Part shown: one piece after another, positions 63,459 through 64,000 of the stretch | Numbering within the stretch: position 1 is the stretch's first letter | How the letters are laid out: each line of letters opens with the position of its first letter | Assembly: GCA_963848415.1 (NCBI GenBank) | Contig: CAWKDN010000001.1 | Location: forward strand, 992,001 to 1,056,000 | From: CAVQBC01 sp963848415 | GTDB taxonomy: Bacteria > Actinomycetota > Thermoleophilia > Solirubrobacterales > Solirubrobacteraceae | Length of the DNA stretch: 64,000 nucleotides | Direction: 5' to 3' | Program-made: the position numbers and the translations under genes | Notes under the pieces: model-generated | The model's input: the letters and a program-made list of their open reading frames with translations, nothing else | Told to the model about the DNA's origin: nothing | Databases searched by the model: none

Positions 63459-64000
63459 GTGCTCGGCCTCGCCCTCGCCCTCGCCGCCTCCTCGGGCTGG
63501 GGGATGGCGGACTTCCTGGCCGGTCACACGGCGCGCGGGCTGAGCACGCTGCGGGTCGCCGTGTGGAGCAAGGCCGCGGGCTTCTGCGGGATCGTGATCG
63601 TCGCGCTGGCCGCCGGCACGCTGCCCTCCGCGGCCCAGGTGCCGTGGGCGATCGCGGGCGGCGCGGTCGGCGTCGCGGCACTGTTGTGCCTCTACCGGGC
63701 GCTCGCGCTCGGGCCGATGTCGCTCGTCGCGCCACTCAGCGCGTGCTGCGCCGTCGTGCCGGTGGCCGTCGCCTTCGCGCTCGGCGAGTTCCCCGGCCCG
63801 CGGACGAGCGCCGGCCTCGCGCTCGCTTTCGCGGGCGCCGTCGTCGTCTCGCGGCCGCCGGCCGACCGCGCGGCTCCTCCTGGTCGGCCGCCAGCCGACC
63901 AGGAGGCGCCCGGGGCGGCGCTCACGCGCGAGGCGCTGATCGTCTCGCTTGCCGCCGCGCTGCTGATCGGCATCGCCCTGACCTGCCTGCAGCAGGCCGC
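63459..64000 (+). CDS. EamA/DMT-family transporter (3' partial)
   Basis: Starts GTG 63459 (MLGLALALAASSGWGMADFL) and is open at the window end, so no stop is visible. Hydrophobic segments with YRALALGPMSLVAPLSACCAV and VVPVAVAFALGEFPGPR, then a hydrophilic link (63868-63920) and a next helix beginning LIVSLAAALLIGIALTC. It fits the 10-helix drug/metabolite transporter superfamily, first half plus the beginning of the second EamA repeat. In the link region a perfect 13-bp hairpin occurs (63876-63888 with 63894-63906). Confidence 0.85.
   Translation, partial: MLGLALALAASSGWGMADFLAGHTARGLSTLRVAVWSKAAGFCGIVIVALAAGTLPSAAQVPWAIAGGAVGVAALLCLYRALALGPMSLVAPLSACCAVVPVAVAFALGEFPGPRTSAGLALAFAGAVVVSRPPADRAAPPGRPPADQEAPGAALTREALIVSLAAALLIGIALTCLQQA

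Overview
The window is about 72% GC by eye, almost fully coding, and full of 4-bp ATGA/GTGA stop-start overlaps with many GTG starts. Gene content (a 14-gene type complex I without its first three genes in view, a group 1h [NiFe]-hydrogenase with DUF5947/DUF6084 partners, a DrrAB-type ABC pair, NarL-type two-component genes, a LAL/LuxR giant regulator, a collagen-like remnant, PHA genes) points to a high-GC Actinomycetota chromosome, most likely Thermoleophilia (Solirubrobacterales-like). That placement is inference from gene content, not from a marker gene.

Layout. 1-7521 (+): nuoD (5' end outside), nuoE, nuoF, nuoG, nuoH, nuoI. 7434-9191 (-): a frameshifted QueA-like gene and an SDR. 9309-11167 (+): ABC ATPase and permease. 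11180-12925 (-): orphan SdhA/NadB-type flavoprotein. 12986-13145: nested inverted-repeat element. 13153-14942 (-): NarL-type response regulator and GAF histidine kinase. 14930-15502 (+): small conserved hypothetical. 15533-15680: REP-like repeats. 15682-31079 (-): one continuous hydrogenase block of 18 genes read from crp down to hypF: crp, hypC, hypC-like, hypD, hypE, hypA, hhyS, hhyL, NifU/Rieske-like fusion, DUF5947, a 68-aa protein, DUF6084, an unknown, M52 protease, a 35-aa protein, hypB, double-SIS protein, hypF. 31260-37332 (+): the remaining complex I genes nuoJ, K, L, M, N. 37474-44578: DUF4242 protein, frameshifted LAL regulator, CBS protein, TadE-like-anchored hypothetical, ThyX-like double-domain protein, VOC protein. 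44659-47058 (-): TgpA-type transglutaminase. 47089-58860: PHA and acetate region (acyl-CoA ligase, phaB, phaC, phaE-like, XRE regulator, a second PhaC-like hydrolase, bdhA-like, phasin, acs, actP, DUF485). 58959-63418 (-): secreted glycosidase-like protein, BcsA-like glycosyltransferase, ArnT/PMT-like membrane protein. 63459-64000 (+): start of an EamA transporter, cut by the window end.

How it fits together. The complex I locus is interrupted between nuoI and nuoJ by a 23.7-kb block that includes a complete aerobic, high-affinity type H2 uptake hydrogenase and almost all of its maturation genes, so two quinone-reducing input modules share one locus. Downstream, the PHA/acetate genes give a carbon-storage and acetate-salvage module. 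Together they read as a persistence toolkit (trace H2 oxidation plus storage polymer), which is inference. The part most likely to hold undescribed biology is the group 1h accessory set: a double-SIS protein with a degenerate first domain, an Fe-S fusion with altered Rieske-like ligands, two microproteins, a HypC-like protein with an N-terminal extension, and a protease carrying an extra N-terminal domain.

Caution: three otherwise intact proteins (QueA-like, LAL regulator, collagen-like) are broken by what look like single-base insertions. Either these are pseudogenes or the assembly has residual indels.
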